A stretch of DNA of 64,000 nucleotides, taken from assembly GCA_947396885.1 (NCBI GenBank), contig OX377205.1:70094969-70158968 (forward strand), read 5' to 3'. Below, piece after piece: positions 1 to 10,908 of this stretch (the stretch's first letter is position 1; each line of letters starts with the position of its first letter). The DNA is from Heligmosomoides polygyrus polygyrus (taxonomy: Eukaryota; Nematoda; Chromadorea; Rhabditida; Heligmosomidae). A program made the position numbers and the translations under genes. A model generated the notes under the pieces. That model had not been told where the DNA came from and did not search any database. It saw only the letters and a program-made list of their open reading frames with translations.

Positions 1-141
1 CAGTCTCCTTCGACTCTCTCTCCTTATTCTTTTCCTGCTTCTTCACGGGTCTGTCGTAGTTCTCCATGTAATCGGTCACTTCCTTGTGTATCGCCATACC
101 ATTCACTACGACCCCCCGCTTTGACTTCTCACCGATGCCTT
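1..141 (-). other. Possible lysine-rich coding fragment at the left edge
   Basis: On the minus strand one frame is open from about position 141 to the window edge. It encodes a hydrophilic, Lys/Glu-rich stretch that includes NGMAIHKEV and DRPVKKQEK. The composition looks more like protein than its surroundings, but no start or splice site can be fixed and the family is not recognised. It could be an exon, a retroelement gag fragment, or chance. Confidence 0.2.
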
Positions 142-849
142 AACACTCTTGCCTCGTTAGGGTTGGCATCATCATTTACGGGGTTCGCACCTGCCGTCTT
201 CATGATCCTTGCGTGGGTCGCTTTACCAGGATCGACTATCGACTTCGAAGCGTGTTGAAAGGGAGTGGCGAAGAGCGACGGGAGAACCGCCTGCAAGGGA
301 AGGGCATAGAAGAACACCTGAAGAGAAGGGGTCGAGGGTAGCACTGGACAAAGTCGTCCACCTGGTCAAACTGCCTCGCTGCCCACTGCTCGCACTGCAT
401 CAGCATGGCACGTGGGTCTCGTCTAGGCTGCTCACATGGCGGTGGAACAGAGCAGAATGGGCTTGGAGAAGGCTGAAGAACGCCTGCTTCTGCGCAACTT
501 CAAATAATAATTGCACTAATAACACAACGACACGTAGTGTAAACTTCAAATTTAAATTGACGATAGCAAGACGTATGGAATTTATAACTTTATAATTGTA
601 GGACGGGGCGCTGTATATGTATCTTTTGAGAAGACTCGCAAAAAGCATGCCGTTCCGTCAAGCTACAACGCTTTCGAAAAATTCCTGCACATCCATAAGA
701 CTCCATGACAAATAACTGCTTTAGACGTTACCCGAAGTTTAGTTGCTAGTTGGTGTTGGTATAACAGTCAGGTGCACATTCTGTGCTTTGTTGTTTGACT
801 GTTTTCATTTCTGTTTTTTTGCGTATAATAACCACGAACTTAATCGTGT
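142..849. other. Unassigned sequence
   Basis: No recognisable gene, terminal repeat or tandem array was found between the left-edge fragment and the first RTE-A copy. A 128-codon ATG-initiated frame starting at 209 has no domain signature and lacks coding-like structure. Confidence 0.5.
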
Positions 850-866
850 ACTAAATAACGGTAATA
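850..866 (+). repeat. RTE-A copy 1 target-site duplication, 5' side
   Basis: The 17 bases actaaataacggtaata recur without mismatch at 3787-3803, immediately after the GAA-rich tail of the LINE. This fixes both ends of the insertion. Confidence 0.92.
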
Positions 867-921
867 GCATCGGGGGGCAACTGAGCTAGTCCGAAAGTCC
901 CGTAACGTAAGCAGGACCCGC

Positions 922-3780
922 GTGGCAACGCTGAATGTGGGTACGTTGACGGGCCGCTCGTGCGAGTTGGTTGAAGCACTGGAGCGAAGAGGAGATGATT
1001 TCTGTGCGGTGGAGGAGACGAGGTGGTCCTGCCGCAAGTCAAGGGACATAAGACATTGCTCCAAGGCCGTTCTATGTGGAAGTCCCAGGACCACCAGTGG
1101 TGTGGGAATAATCGTCTCCGAACGATTTCGTGACTCGATTGTAAGCGTCGAGCGCTTTGACGATCGACTGATGAAGATCGTTGTCGCCGCTAAGGAGCGA
1201 CTCTATCATTTCTTCTCTGCGTATGCTCCGCAGACTGGCTGCTCCGATCAAGCCAAGGATGAGTTTTGGAACCTGCTTGATGAGAAGACAGCAGAGGTAC
1301 CGTCGAAAGATGTCATCATAGTCGCTGGCGACCTTAATGGGCACGTAGGTGCTACGAAAGACGGGTACAGCTGTCATGGTGGTTTCGGATACGGGACTCG
1401 TAACGCCGATGCTGAGCGTATTCTTCAGTATGCGGAATCGCATAGCCTCACCATTGTGAACACCGTTTTCCGAAAACGCGACTCGCACCTTGTCTCGTAC
1501 TACAGTGGGAGTACCAAGACTCAGGTAGATTTTGTCCTTGTGAGAGATCGCGAGCGGAGTCTTGTCACAGACGCAAAGATCGTGCCGTATGAGACGGTCG
1601 CACCACAGCACCGACCGCTGATCTGCACTTTGAAGATTGCCCCTCCGAGGCTGAAGCAGATCGAGCGATGCGGTGCAGCAAGAATCAAGTGGTGGCGAAT
1701 GAGAGAGAAGGAAGCAGCTGTGATTTCTCGCGTGCGGTTACCGACAGTCACTACTGTCGACGAAACTTGGAATAAGGCGACCGACGCGATTCGTCAAGCT
1801 GCACAGTCGGAACTCGGCATTACGAAGCCTGGGCGACGGAAGGTCGACAAGCAGGCCTGGCTGTGGACAGATGACGTGAAAGCAAAAGTGCGAGAGAAGA
1901 AGTCGCTCTATCACGTGTTTCTCGGCGAAAAGACAGCCGATAACTGGCGGAAGTACCAAGAAGCGAAGAAGGCTGCAAAGAAGGGCGTGGCTGTTGCCAC
2001 GCCCTTCTTTGCAGCCTTTGCAGAAGGGCGTGGCAAAAGCCACTCATTATGGAGATGTCAACGAGAAGCTCGAGTCACGCGATGGTGAGCGGTATCTGTA
2101 CCGACTTGCAAAGTTTCGCCATCGGCAGACCGAGGACATTGAAAAGTTTTTCGGCATCAATGATGAGAATGGCCGTCTTCTTATGGACCGCAAGAAGGCA
2201 TTGAAGCGATGGCGCGACTACTTTGAGGAAGTCTCTACGGTAGAATTTCCTCATCCAGCCATCCCTTCTACGGCTCCAACCCACGGCCCCGTTCAAATGA
2301 TCACCGTGGAGGAGATTGAAGAGGCTTTGAAGAAGATGAGGCCAGGCAAAGCGACGTGGCAGCTGATTTATGGAAGGCCAAGTACTGGTACCCTGCTGAG
2401 TGGTTGGCGAAGTTCTTTAATCAGGTTGTGACGGAGAAGAAAGTCCCTGAGAGTTGGCGCCAAAGTACGACGATTCCGATTTGGAAGAAGAAGGGCAGTC
2501 CTGCTGACTGCTCCAATTACCGTCCGATTCGCTTGCTTTCGCACAGCATGAAGATCTTTGAGCGAATTGTCGATGGACGAATTCGGGACATCGTCCAGCT
2601 TTCCAGCAATCAGTGCTTCGTGGCTGGCTGGCACCGTTGATGCCATTCACGCCGCCCGTCTCCTGATAGAGAAGCATCGCGAGAAACAGAGACCAGTGCA
2701 TATCGCCTTTCTCGACTTGGAGAACGGCTTCAACCGTGTACCGCGTGAAGCGATATGGTACGCCCTGCGTCAACATGGAGTTCCTGAAGAGCTTATAGAG
2801 TGGATGCGAATTCTCTACTCTTGTCCAAAGAGTCGAGTTCAAGCTGCAGTTGGAACCTCGATGGAGTTTCCCATTTCTGTCGGGGTACACCAGGGTTCTG
2901 CGCTTTCCCCACTCCTTTTTGTTGTCGTCATGGATGCCATCACACGATATCTTCAGAAGCCCGTCCCTTGGACGTTGCTTTATGCCGGCGACGTGATGCT
3001 CCCTAGCGAGGATAAAGGTGAACTTGAGCGAGAAGTGCAAGCTTGGTGTGATCGCTTGGAGCGGTTTGGACTCAAACTGAACGTGAAGAAGACCGAATAC
3101 CTAACGACGGACGTTACTGAGTCCAGCTCCATCAAGGTTAACGGCATCGAGCTTCCACGCACTGCGGTCTGTAAGTGCCTGGGATCAGCAGTCGCGTCTG
3201 ATGGCAAACTGACGGTTGAAGTGAATTCACGCGTGAGTGCAGCTTAGTCCAAGTGGCGTTCGTTGACTGGCGTGCTCTGCGATAGGAAGATACCAGAGCA
3301 GCTGAAGTCGAACATCTACAGGGCAGTCATCCGGCCGGTAGCAATATACGGCGCTGAGTGTTGGCCAGCGACCAATGAAGTTGAAACGCGCCTCAGCATC
3401 ATGGAGACGAAGATGCTGCGCTGGACGGCCGGAGTCACGCGCATGGACCGCATCCGAAACGATGTCATTCGGCAGAAGTTCGGTGTCGCGCCGATAGCGG
3501 ACAAGATGCGCGAAGCTCGCTTACGATGGTAGGCCACGTTCTGCGTGGAAGCGAACACAGCGTCCGCAAGATAGTCCTTAACTTCGAGGTAATAGGAAAG
3601 CGGCCTAGAGGGCGCCCTAAGCTCCGATGGGCTGATACGTTACACATGGACTTGAAAGTAGCTGGTGTCCACCCTGATCTAGCGCTCGATCGGGAAAGGT
3701 GGCGTCATGACACCAAAATAGCGAACCCAGCTACGCGAAGCGGGACAGACGCTGAAGGAGAAGAAAAGAAGAAGAAGAAG
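922..3780 (+). pseudogene. RTE-A endonuclease-reverse transcriptase, disrupted
   Basis: In order: the endonuclease N-terminal motif ATLNVGTLTG, the glutamate motif VEETRW, GDLNGHVG, and the terminal His motif QHRPL; then RT with FLDLENGFNRV (motif A), HQGSALSPLLF (motif B) and YAGD instead of YADD (motif C); then a C-terminal domain with GAECWPAT and RLRW. Lesions relative to the intact copy are: a 37-base fold-back insertion near 1996-2035 shifting frame by +1; loss of 13 bases near 2355; small losses near 2615; TGG to TAG at about 3245; and a one-base loss near 3529. The D-to-G change in the catalytic YADD box would abolish polymerase activity. The host endonuclease fold survives only to the first frameshift. 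Confidence 0.9.
1976..2020 (+). repeat. 20-bp palindrome with 4-base loop inside RTE-A copy 1
   Basis: The arm gctgcaaagaagggcgtggc is followed by tgtt and then by its exact reverse complement, and then by a third partial copy of the arm. The intact RTE-A copy has only the first arm here. The inserted segment is 37 bases. Confidence 0.9.
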
Positions 3781-3786
3781 AAGAAA

Positions 3787-3803
3787 ACTAAATAACGGTA
3801 ATA
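3787..3803 (+). repeat. RTE-A copy 1 target-site duplication, 3' side
   Basis: Exact 17-base copy of 850-866. It is followed by an AT-rich (AAAT)/(AT) stretch to about 3822. Confidence 0.92.
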
Positions 3804-4150
3804 AATAAATATATATATATATAAGGTTGATCAGAAAGCGTTGTGCCGCATGACATTCATAATTTCTATCTTTTTTAAGTGATTCGACACGCCTAACGGT
3901 GTGTCTGGCACTTGCACACTTCGCGCGACTTTGTAGCATCACTGACCTATGGAAAGTAGTTTTTGTAAAACATAAAATTCGCTAGCATCTAGGACTTGGT
4001 GCGCATTTTATCGGCATCAAGCCCTTCAACACTTCGGTACCTTCATCATAGACATCCTTTCCTGACCGGCCAGTAATGTCATTGGTTAGTGCTGCGCTGT
4101 ACTTCTGTCCCTCAGGTTGTTCCTCCGCAATCGTTCTCATGCTCAACAGC
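3804..4150. other. Unassigned sequence with a short dispersed motif
   Basis: This holds AT-rich microsatellite up to about 3822 and no gene. A 37-base segment at 3888-3924 containing gtgtctggcacttgc matches 29669-29705 at roughly 30 of 37 positions. Both are probably remnants of one dispersed repeat. Confidence 0.45.
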
Positions 4151-5260
4151 TAGCGTTTCAAGTTGTCGTTGACATGTCTTCCGAAGCCAGGTTCCCCTCT
4201 CTCGTTTCTTCTTACTGGATCTAATTGTGGTCCGCCTTTACAGGTCTTCCCTCCCCTCTTTAGTCCCCCACCTTCCCGGTCCCAACTACTGGCCCACTTC
4301 TTTGTTTCCACTATTTCCACCTACTGGTCTCTTCTTGCTGGTTTCCCCGTTTTGGCCGCTCCTCCAGGTTCTTCCTTTCCTTCCTGGTCGCTCTCCTGGT
4401 CCACCATAGAGGTCCCCCTTACTGTCCTTCTTCACCACCCCCTTAGTGGTTCTCCCATGCTCACGGCACGGTCGGTGACACGTATTCAGAATCAGGATGC
4501 TTGCTGCGTGACGTAGGGGGCCCGCTTTCTGGATCAAGAAGCTCAGAAGCGCACGCTGTCGCCGCTGTGTCGATCATGAAGAGGCTATGCATATGGCAGA
4601 TTCCTTGTTCTTTGTATGAATTCCCTTACGGCTCCTTTCTTGTTGGTTCATCGTCCTGCTCCGCCTCCAGGTCCCTTCTTCCAGGTAGATCCCTCCTCCC
4701 CTTCCCCCTCGGGATCCTCCCCACTACTCTACTCCAATTAATTAGGCCTCCCACGCTCACGACACGACGACGGCGAGTGAGCGCCCATTGTGTAGCATCG
4801 GTGTCACATTCTCTAAATCCGGTCTCTCTTAATGGTAATGGATCCCCTTGCTGATCCTCCTTACTGTCCCCCTTCCCTGATTGGTAACTCCCTAATGATC
4901 CCTACATATTGCCTAAACTCCTCTTGGTGCCACCTCCTGTCCTGCTTCCTTGCTCCTCCCATCGACCATCCCGATGCTCCTCCTGGTCGCCGCCTCCTGA
5001 TCGCTGTCGGTTCTCCACCCTCAAAGTCCTCCTTCTACCCTTACCCTTTTAGTAGTCTTCTCATGCTAATGGCGCGAAGTCGGCTTCTGAATCTGGACGC
5101 TCAGAAACGCGCGAAGATGCTGTTGTGTTAAGCAGTAAAGGGCTGCGTTTTCCCTGCTGCAGCAACATCCCACGCTCAATAGCAAATTTTGCCCTCGTTG
5201 TAGATGATGAGGCGTATCTCACTTCGGTTAGATCACTCGACAGGTCTCTTTGTGGATGGC
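4150..5260 (+). repeat. Dispersed repeat S, copy 1 (pyrimidine minisatellite type)
   Basis: This is a pyrimidine-rich block built from degenerate units of the type ttactggtcctcctt. Three internal landmarks combine a catgctcacgg-like and a cggtgacac..tctgaatc-like motif, near 4455-4500, 4750-4820 and 5060-5110. The reverse complement of 55290-55800 aligns with its first third and its right end, including the gatgaggcgtatctcac segment near 5200. A related composite satellite lies at 32140-33410. Long open frames here are by-products of the low-stop composition. No coding potential was found; it may be a non-autonomous element. Confidence 0.65.
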
Positions 5261-5479
5261 GCGGCCTACCACACTTAGGTTAGATCACTCCACGGACAAA
5301 CTCTTTTATATAGAGGTGGTGATGGTGAAAGGGGGATACTCAGCAGACAATCAACAATCAACAACATTTGCTCAGAAACATGTTCACCATCGTTAGTCGC
5401 TACAGTTTGCCGCTTAACGCACAGGTGAGCCATTCTCCCGGAACTGGAGAGACTGGAAGCCAAAGAAAGCACTTACTGT

Positions 5480-6300
5480 TTTTTCGACATGTTCGAGTTT
5501 GGCGCTTTTTTTCGCTAAGAATGCCTTAAGAGGAGGAAATAAGCGGAAGTCAGAGGGGGCAAAGCCAATGCAACAGGGTCGATAGGGAACGAGGTCTAGC
5601 CCAGCGTCCTCATTTTTTCACGAGTTTCTATAACCATATGATTATGAGCGGTATTGTGGAGTAGATGGACAGAAGCTCGTCCCGGCTGTTTGTCCTGAAC
5701 AGTGTTCGCCCGTTTCTGAAGGCGGTTGCCGTAAATGTTAACAGTGACTGTGTGTCCTTGCGGGAGCAGCTCGAGATATGATGTGTTCCTCGCGAATCCT
5801 AGAATCAGCAAAGGAGCCACTGCTTGATATGAAGGCCCATTTTGGATTGCGTCGGCGGATCTTCTACTCGACGGTTCCGTACCAATCGTAAAAGGACAAC
5901 TCTCATTTGCAGTAGTCAGTTCTCCCAGAAACTCCTTACTGTGCAGGCAAGAAAAGAGAGACTGCCAAATGGACACAAGGGTGAACCGCATGCCATCGGT
6001 CAAGACGTGGGGGATCCATCGAGTCAGCACTTTTCTGTAGCCGAGGAAGTGGAGTGGAAGGGGGAGATTATGACCGAATGGATGCACCCGAATCTCGTTG
6101 CAAGACTGCGGACGCTGTCCTCCGCCTCCTCTCTTCTCGTGACTGAAGTTTAGGAAGGCAACATGGCTACAGATCACTGAAATTTTTGGAGGGTGATCTA
6201 CGACCACCACACGGTAGATCATAGGTACTGTGCAAGCACAGAAAATTGCGGAACCTCCACAAAATCGTCTCAATCTCTTAGCAGCCTTCAGCATACTTCA
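5480..6300 (-). pseudogene. Mariner-like transposase remnant
   Basis: Minus-strand frames give a mariner-like order: WIPH near 6015, the glutamate-rich segment after ELTTANES near 5915, the YLELLPQGHTVTVNIY block near 5770, then HLLHNTAHNH followed by TREKMRTLG near 5640, then FAPSDFRLF about 5575 in another frame. In active mariners the HLLHD..A.. box carries the second catalytic Asp; here it is Asn. At least two frameshifts are needed to join the pieces. No convincing terminal inverted repeats were found, so the element ends are approximate. A perfect 14-bp inverted repeat (actagtgttcatcg) at 6399-6412 and 6530-6543 lies just beyond. Confidence 0.7.
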
Positions 6301-6778
6301 TGTAGTTTTTCTCTTTACAGCTTCTACTTGAAAGTACTGTTCCACTTGCCATGAAGGCAGGTCAAAGCGTGACTTGGTCGTTGCTACTGTACGCTTTTAC
6401 TAGTGTTCATCGCTTTTTTAGGAATAAAGAAGCATTTATCCATTATTTGGTGTGGTCTATGTTTACAATACACGTGAAACACTGGACACAGCTCTTGCAA
6501 TCGAATTCTTAAAAACATTTCGGATAGGACGATGAACACTAGTAACGGTTTTTTACTACGCACATAGGCTTTGCTCACAATCTCATCACACTATACGTTT
6601 GTTGGAGCAGAAATTAAATTATAAATTTCAGGGCTCCCTTATACTTGTGCTCTACATAAACCACGGTTGCACTTAAAAAATTTTTAAGGCACCAATGGAA
6701 GTAGTACATGTCGAAATATTTGGCTGCCTTATATTCAGACGCGAATGGCCCTATCATATGTGATTGTTGGTGTACAAA
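6301..6778. other. Unassigned AT-rich sequence
   Basis: Apart from the 14-bp inverted repeat at 6399-6412/6530-6543, no gene or element signature was seen. The inverted pair encloses 117 bases and could be the ends of a small degenerate DNA element. Confidence 0.4.
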
Positions 6779-6780
6779 TA

Positions 6781-8044
6781 TTAGGTTGGAAAAAAAGTCT
6801 CTTCACACTTCGAAATTTTTTTTACCCTTCCCCTTGTAAACGCACTAGCCAATGTTGATTGCTGATTTCGTAATCCTATCACACTTGTCTACCGTTCGCA
6901 CGCAGACACAGGTTAAGACTCTTCTTGTAATTCGTTATCCATCCAATCTTCCGAACTCAATGCCAGATCTACCTCATGGCCGTTTTCAGCACGGCATTCT
7001 TCAAGAATTCATTAAAGAATCCACAGCACGTCAGGCAGCAGACCAAATTAACCACATATATGGCTTGGGATCTACTACTCATCGCGCCTGTTATGAGTGG
7101 TTCGGAAAGTCTTTAAAGGGAAATTATTCACTGAGGGCAAAGCATGGTCAGGAAGGCCAACTGGATTGGACGACAGTGAACTACACCATCTTCTTCGTAC
7201 CGATAGTAGGCAGACGACACGTCTACTGGCAGAGAAGCTCGAAGTGTCTCATAGGATAGTGGGGATCCATCTGAAGAATCTTGGCTTTCATGGAAATTTG
7301 GAGCTTGGATTCCACATGCCCTGTCAGACACTCAGAAAGGTCGACGACTCTCCATCGCTGCTTCTCTTCTGTCCAGATAAGGAAGAAAATCGTTTCTTCC
7401 GCGGATTGTGACAGGCGAAGAGTCCTGGGTTCTGTGTGCCAACTTCCGAGGAAAAGGCAATGGGTACAAAAGGGAGAGAGCCCTAAGTCTGATCTCAAGC
7501 CCAATGTTCACGAACGGAAGATTCTCTTGAGTGTTTGGTGGATATCAGAGGAGTGATTTATCGGCAAACTCTCAGAAGTGGAGAGACACTTACTGCTGTC
7601 ACATACTGCGGCCAACTCCACAAAGTCGTCGCAACTCTCCAAGAAAACAGGCCGGAGAAGTCGAAGGTAATGATCCTGCATGACGATGCAAAACCACGTG
7701 TTGCAAGACTCACAAGAGAAACAATAAAGGGGATGGGTTGGGAGGTAATGCCACATCCACCGTATAGCCCTGATCTCGCCCCTACCGACTACCCCTATCT
7801 CTTCCGTGCTCTCAAGCAAGAAATTGGAGAGAAATATTTTGGAACGGATGAAGACCTCAAAAATTGGATTTATCAATGGTTCGACTCAAGAACTGCAGTC
7901 TTTTAAGCGAGAGGAATTGGAAAATCACCCAGTCTTTGGAGAAGTGTAGTAGAACAAAATAGAGTTTATCTCAATTGATTTGACTTTGTAGTTGTGAAGT
8001 AATAAATCTTTGAAAAAAATGAAAAGACTTTTTTTCCAACCTAA
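6781..8044 (+). mobile_element. Mariner-family DNA transposon with intact TIRs
   Basis: The element begins ttaggttggaaaaaaagtct and ends with the exact reverse complement of those 20 bases; beyond that the arms match at about 24 of 26. It is flanked by TA at 6779-6780 and 8045-8046, the mariner target duplication. Its 1264-bp length is normal for mariner. The transposase inside is frameshifted. The well-kept TIRs beside a damaged ORF fit a copy mobilisable only in trans. Confidence 0.93.
6960..7906 (+). pseudogene. Mariner transposase (DD34D type), frameshifted
   Basis: The N-terminal helix-turn-helix region runs from HGILQEFIKESTARQAA to ACYEWFGK. It is followed by WSGRPTGLDDSEL and RQTTRLLAEKLEVSH, the second DNA-binding helix-turn-helix. 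The catalytic part has VTGEESWVL (the first Asp position is Glu), then ILHDDAKPRVA and YSPDLAPTDY, with exactly 34 residues between the second and third Asp. At least three frameshifts, near 7110, 7290 and 7540, separate the blocks. The final block from 7535 is open to the stop at 7904-7906. Spacing and motifs are clear; the D-to-E change at the first catalytic site would probably abolish activity. Confidence 0.88.
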
Positions 8045-8046
8045 TA

Positions 8047-8618
8047 GATCGTCAGCTTCGAACAACATCGAAGTTGAGAATGTGTTACAGAAGCAGATTA
8101 ACGCATCGTAGAAGCACTTTGCATCAGACTTGTTCGGGAGCTCTATCTGCTGCACCTCGTGTGACTTTTTGGTTCCGTCGGAGTAGGCTGTATCAAACAA
8201 AAGCTTTACATACTACAGAATGAAGCTCATCGGACCGACAGCAACTGAAAAGCAGTTTAGAAGCGTGGGATTCCCCGCAACGCCGAACTCGCGCCGATGA
8301 ACGTGCATCTCGCGATGCGACGATCGGATCGCAACGCGACCCAGTGTTTTTTTTTATGAAGATGGGAGGTAGGCGAAGGAACATAGGGCGTGGTCGATCC
8401 GACGCCTATGCACATGATTGACCGCGAACACGGTTTTTTCAATTCCCCAAGACTGTTTGAAGGACGCTGAGGCGAGTTATCATGCAAGAAGTTTTGGGCT
8501 CTAACGACTCATGGGGCTCAACTTCAACTTTCCCAGGTTCTGCACACAACTCCTTCTTCTGCTCTATGCGGTTGCTCCGTAATTAGGCAGGAAATGGAGT
8601 ACTAATCCAGCATTGGAT
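8047..8618. other. Unassigned sequence
   Basis: No gene is recognised. A GC-rich segment around 8275-8345 has several gcgat/cgcga words that recall the MITE at 17434-17819, but no terminal repeats could be matched. Confidence 0.4.
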
Positions 8619-8634
8619 CTCTGGACCATGGTAT
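8619..8634 (+). repeat. RTE-A copy 2 TSD, 3' side of element
   Basis: ctctggaccatggtat matches ctctagaccatgttat at 10893-10908 in 14 of 16 positions. It brackets the minus-strand RTE-A copy. Confidence 0.85.
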
Positions 8635-10892
8635 CTTCTTCTCCTTCTTCTTCAGCGTCTGTCCTGCTTCGTAGCAGGGTCCGCTATTCTGGTATCATGA
8701 CGGTACCTTTCCCGATCGAGCGCTAGATCAGGGTGGACACCAGTAACCTTCAAGACGATATGCAAAGCATCAGACCAGCCCTGCTTTGGGCGCCCTCTGG
8801 GCCGCTTTCCAATTATCTCGAAGGTAAGGTCTATTTCACGAACGCTGTCTTCCTTTTCACGCAGAACGTGGCCGTACCATCGTAAGCGAGCTTCCCGCAT
8901 CTTGTCAGCTATCGGCGCGATACCGAACTTCTGCCGAATGACATCGTTTCGGATGCGGTCCATGCGCGTGACTCCGGCCGTCCAGCGCAGCATCTTCGTC
9001 TCCATGACGCTGAGGCGCGTTTCAGCTTCCCTGTTCGCTGGCCAACACTCAGCACCGTACATTGCTAATTGCCAGATGACGGTTCTATAGATCTTTGACT
9101 TCAAGCGCTCTGGTATCTTCCTATCGCAGAGAACCCCAGTCAACGCGCGCCACTTGGACCAAGCTGCACTCACGCGTGAATCCACTTCAATCATCAGTTT
9201 GCCGTCAGACGCGACTGCTGATCCCAGGTACTTAAAGACCGAAGTGCGTGGAAGCTCGATGCCGTTAACCTTGATGGGGCTGGACTCGGTAACGTCCGCC
9301 GTCAGCTATTCGGTCTTCTTCATGTTCAATCTGAGTCCAAACCACTCTAAGCGATCACACCAACCTTGCACCTCTCGCTCGAGTTCACCTTTATCCTCGC
9401 TAGCGAGCACTACGTCATCAGCCTAAAGCAATGTCCAGGGGACTGGCTTCTGAAGATCTCGTGCGATGGCATCCATGATGACAACAGAGAGAGGACGATG
9501 TCCCAAATTTGTCCATCGACGATTCGCTCAAAGATCTTCATGCTGTACGAAAGCAAGCGAATCGGACGGTAATTGGAGCAGTCAACAGGACTGCGCTTCC
9601 CCTTCCAAATTGAAATCGTCGTACTTTGGCGCCAACAATCAAGCACTTTCTTCTCTGCTACAACCTGATTAAAGAACTCCACCAACCACTCAGCCGGGTA
9701 CCAAGACTCTGAGTTCCACAAGTCAGCCGCCACGACGTCGGGCCCAGTCGCTTTGCCTGGCCTCATCTTCTCTAAGGCCGCTTCAATCTCCTCCACGGTG
9801 ATCTTCTGAACGGGGCCGTGGGTTGTAGCCGTAGAAGGGATGGCTGGATGAGGAAATTCTACTGTAGAGAGTTCCTCAAAGTAGTCACGCCATCGTTTCA
9901 ATGCCTTCTCGCGGTTCGTAAGAACATGGCCGTCCTCATCACTGGTGCCAAAAAACTCAATATCCTCGGCCTGCCGATGGCGATTCTTAGCAAGCCGGTA
10001 CAGACACCACTCGCCATCGCATGGCTCGAACTTCTCGTTGACATCTCCATAATGAGTAGCTTTTGTAACAGCCACGGCCCTCTTTGCAGCTTTCCTCGCT
10101 TCTTGATACTTTCGCCAGTTATCGACTGTCTTTTTGCCGAGAAACACGTGATAGAGCGTTTTCCTCTCTCGAACTTTTGACTGTAACTGTTGGTAACCGA
10201 ACGCGAGAAATCACAGCTGCTTCCTTCTGCCTCACTCGCTACCACCATTCTTGGTGCACCGCGTTGCTCGACATGCTTCAGAGCATATGAAGAGGAGAAG
10301 TGATAGAGTGGCTCCTGAGCAACGACAACAATCTTCATCAATCGATCGTCAAAGCGTTCGACGCTTACAATCGAGTCACGAAATATTTCGGAGACTATTA
10401 TTCCGACACCACTGATGGTCCTGGAGCTTCAACATAGAATGACCTTAAAGTCACGTCCTATGCCCCTTGACTTGCTGCAGGACCACCTCGTCTCCTGCAT
10501 CGCACAGAAATCATCTTCTCTACGCTCCAGTGCTTCAACCAGCTCGCACGAGCTCCCGTCAACGTACCCACATTCAGCGTTGCTACGCGGGTACTGCTTA
10601 CGTTACAGGACGTTCGGACAAGCTCAGTTGCCCCCCGATGCCGTCCTCGCATCAGGGACCCTCGCATACTTTCTACACTCGCCGGGCTCTCCGAGTGCGC
10701 GTCGGCTCCCGCGGACATTATAGCACTGTCTCGAGATACATGAACTGTCATACACCATGTGATGTGACATGGGTCTTCGTAGGCCTGCCTGTCACAAGGA
10801 CGTGTTGTCTGCAATCGAGTGTCCGTGTTTGGCTTAGCTCGCAGGGCGAACAGTTTCCAGCGGCACCACGTGGAGGAACGGACACCGCCACC
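8635..10892 (-). mobile_element. RTE-A LINE, copy 2, full ends but internally deleted
   Basis: Both ends are present: the (GAA)n tail, read as cttcttctcc on the plus strand at 8635, and the 5' terminus ending cggacaccgcc at 10892. It measures about 2.26 kb against 3.13 kb for the complete copy. Deletions removed: the middle of the endonuclease (from the FFSAYA region to the QVERCGAPR region); a segment before the KAKVREKK motif; and most of RT, from DIVQ to the VVVMDAI segment, taking motifs A and B. A 16-bp imperfect TSD flanks it. The glutamate motif QET is still encoded near 10490. Confidence 0.92.
8652..10814 (-). pseudogene. RTE-A polyprotein, deleted and frameshifted
   Basis: Reading right to left: an N-terminal leader starting MQTTRPCDR at 10814; endonuclease start VATLNVGTLTG; a fused block AYALKHVEQRGAP marking an internal deletion near 10285; the linker domain (10147-9420) with RWRDYFEEL, GKATGPDVVAADLW and CSNYRPIRLLS; a fused end of RT near 9480; then the C-terminal domain 9194-8652 with GAECWPA and GRPKQGW. 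RT motif C survives only as the nucleotide equivalent of LLxADDVVL near 9410-9425. It cannot encode a functional protein. Confidence 0.88.
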
Positions 10893-10908
10893 CTCTAGAC
10901 CATGTTAT
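10893..10908 (+). repeat. RTE-A copy 2 TSD, 5' side of element
   Basis: Partner of 8619-8634, with two mismatches in 16 bases. Confidence 0.85.

Larger units (their letters stand above)
867..3786 (+). mobile_element. RTE-A LINE, copy 1, 5'-truncated
   Basis: This is a non-LTR retrotransposon of the RTE clade. It lacks about 250 bases of the 5' end compared with the full-length copy at 11858-14988 and ends in a short (GAA)n tail, as RTE elements often do. It carries an apurinic-type endonuclease domain followed by reverse transcriptase and a C-terminal region with the motif GRPK. Perfect 17-bp TSDs flank it. The coding region is broken by at least five lesions (see the pseudogene entry), so this copy could not move by itself. 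TSD, tail and protein homology to three other copies in the window all agree. Confidence 0.93.

Noticed and set aside
209..595. 128-codon ATG frame on the plus strand
   Set aside because: No domain, low-complexity C-terminus, and the opposite strand is equally open; no splice or promoter context.
4163..5131. Several plus-strand frames of 80-117 codons
   Set aside because: Part of dispersed repeat S; translations are low complexity and not conserved with copy 2.
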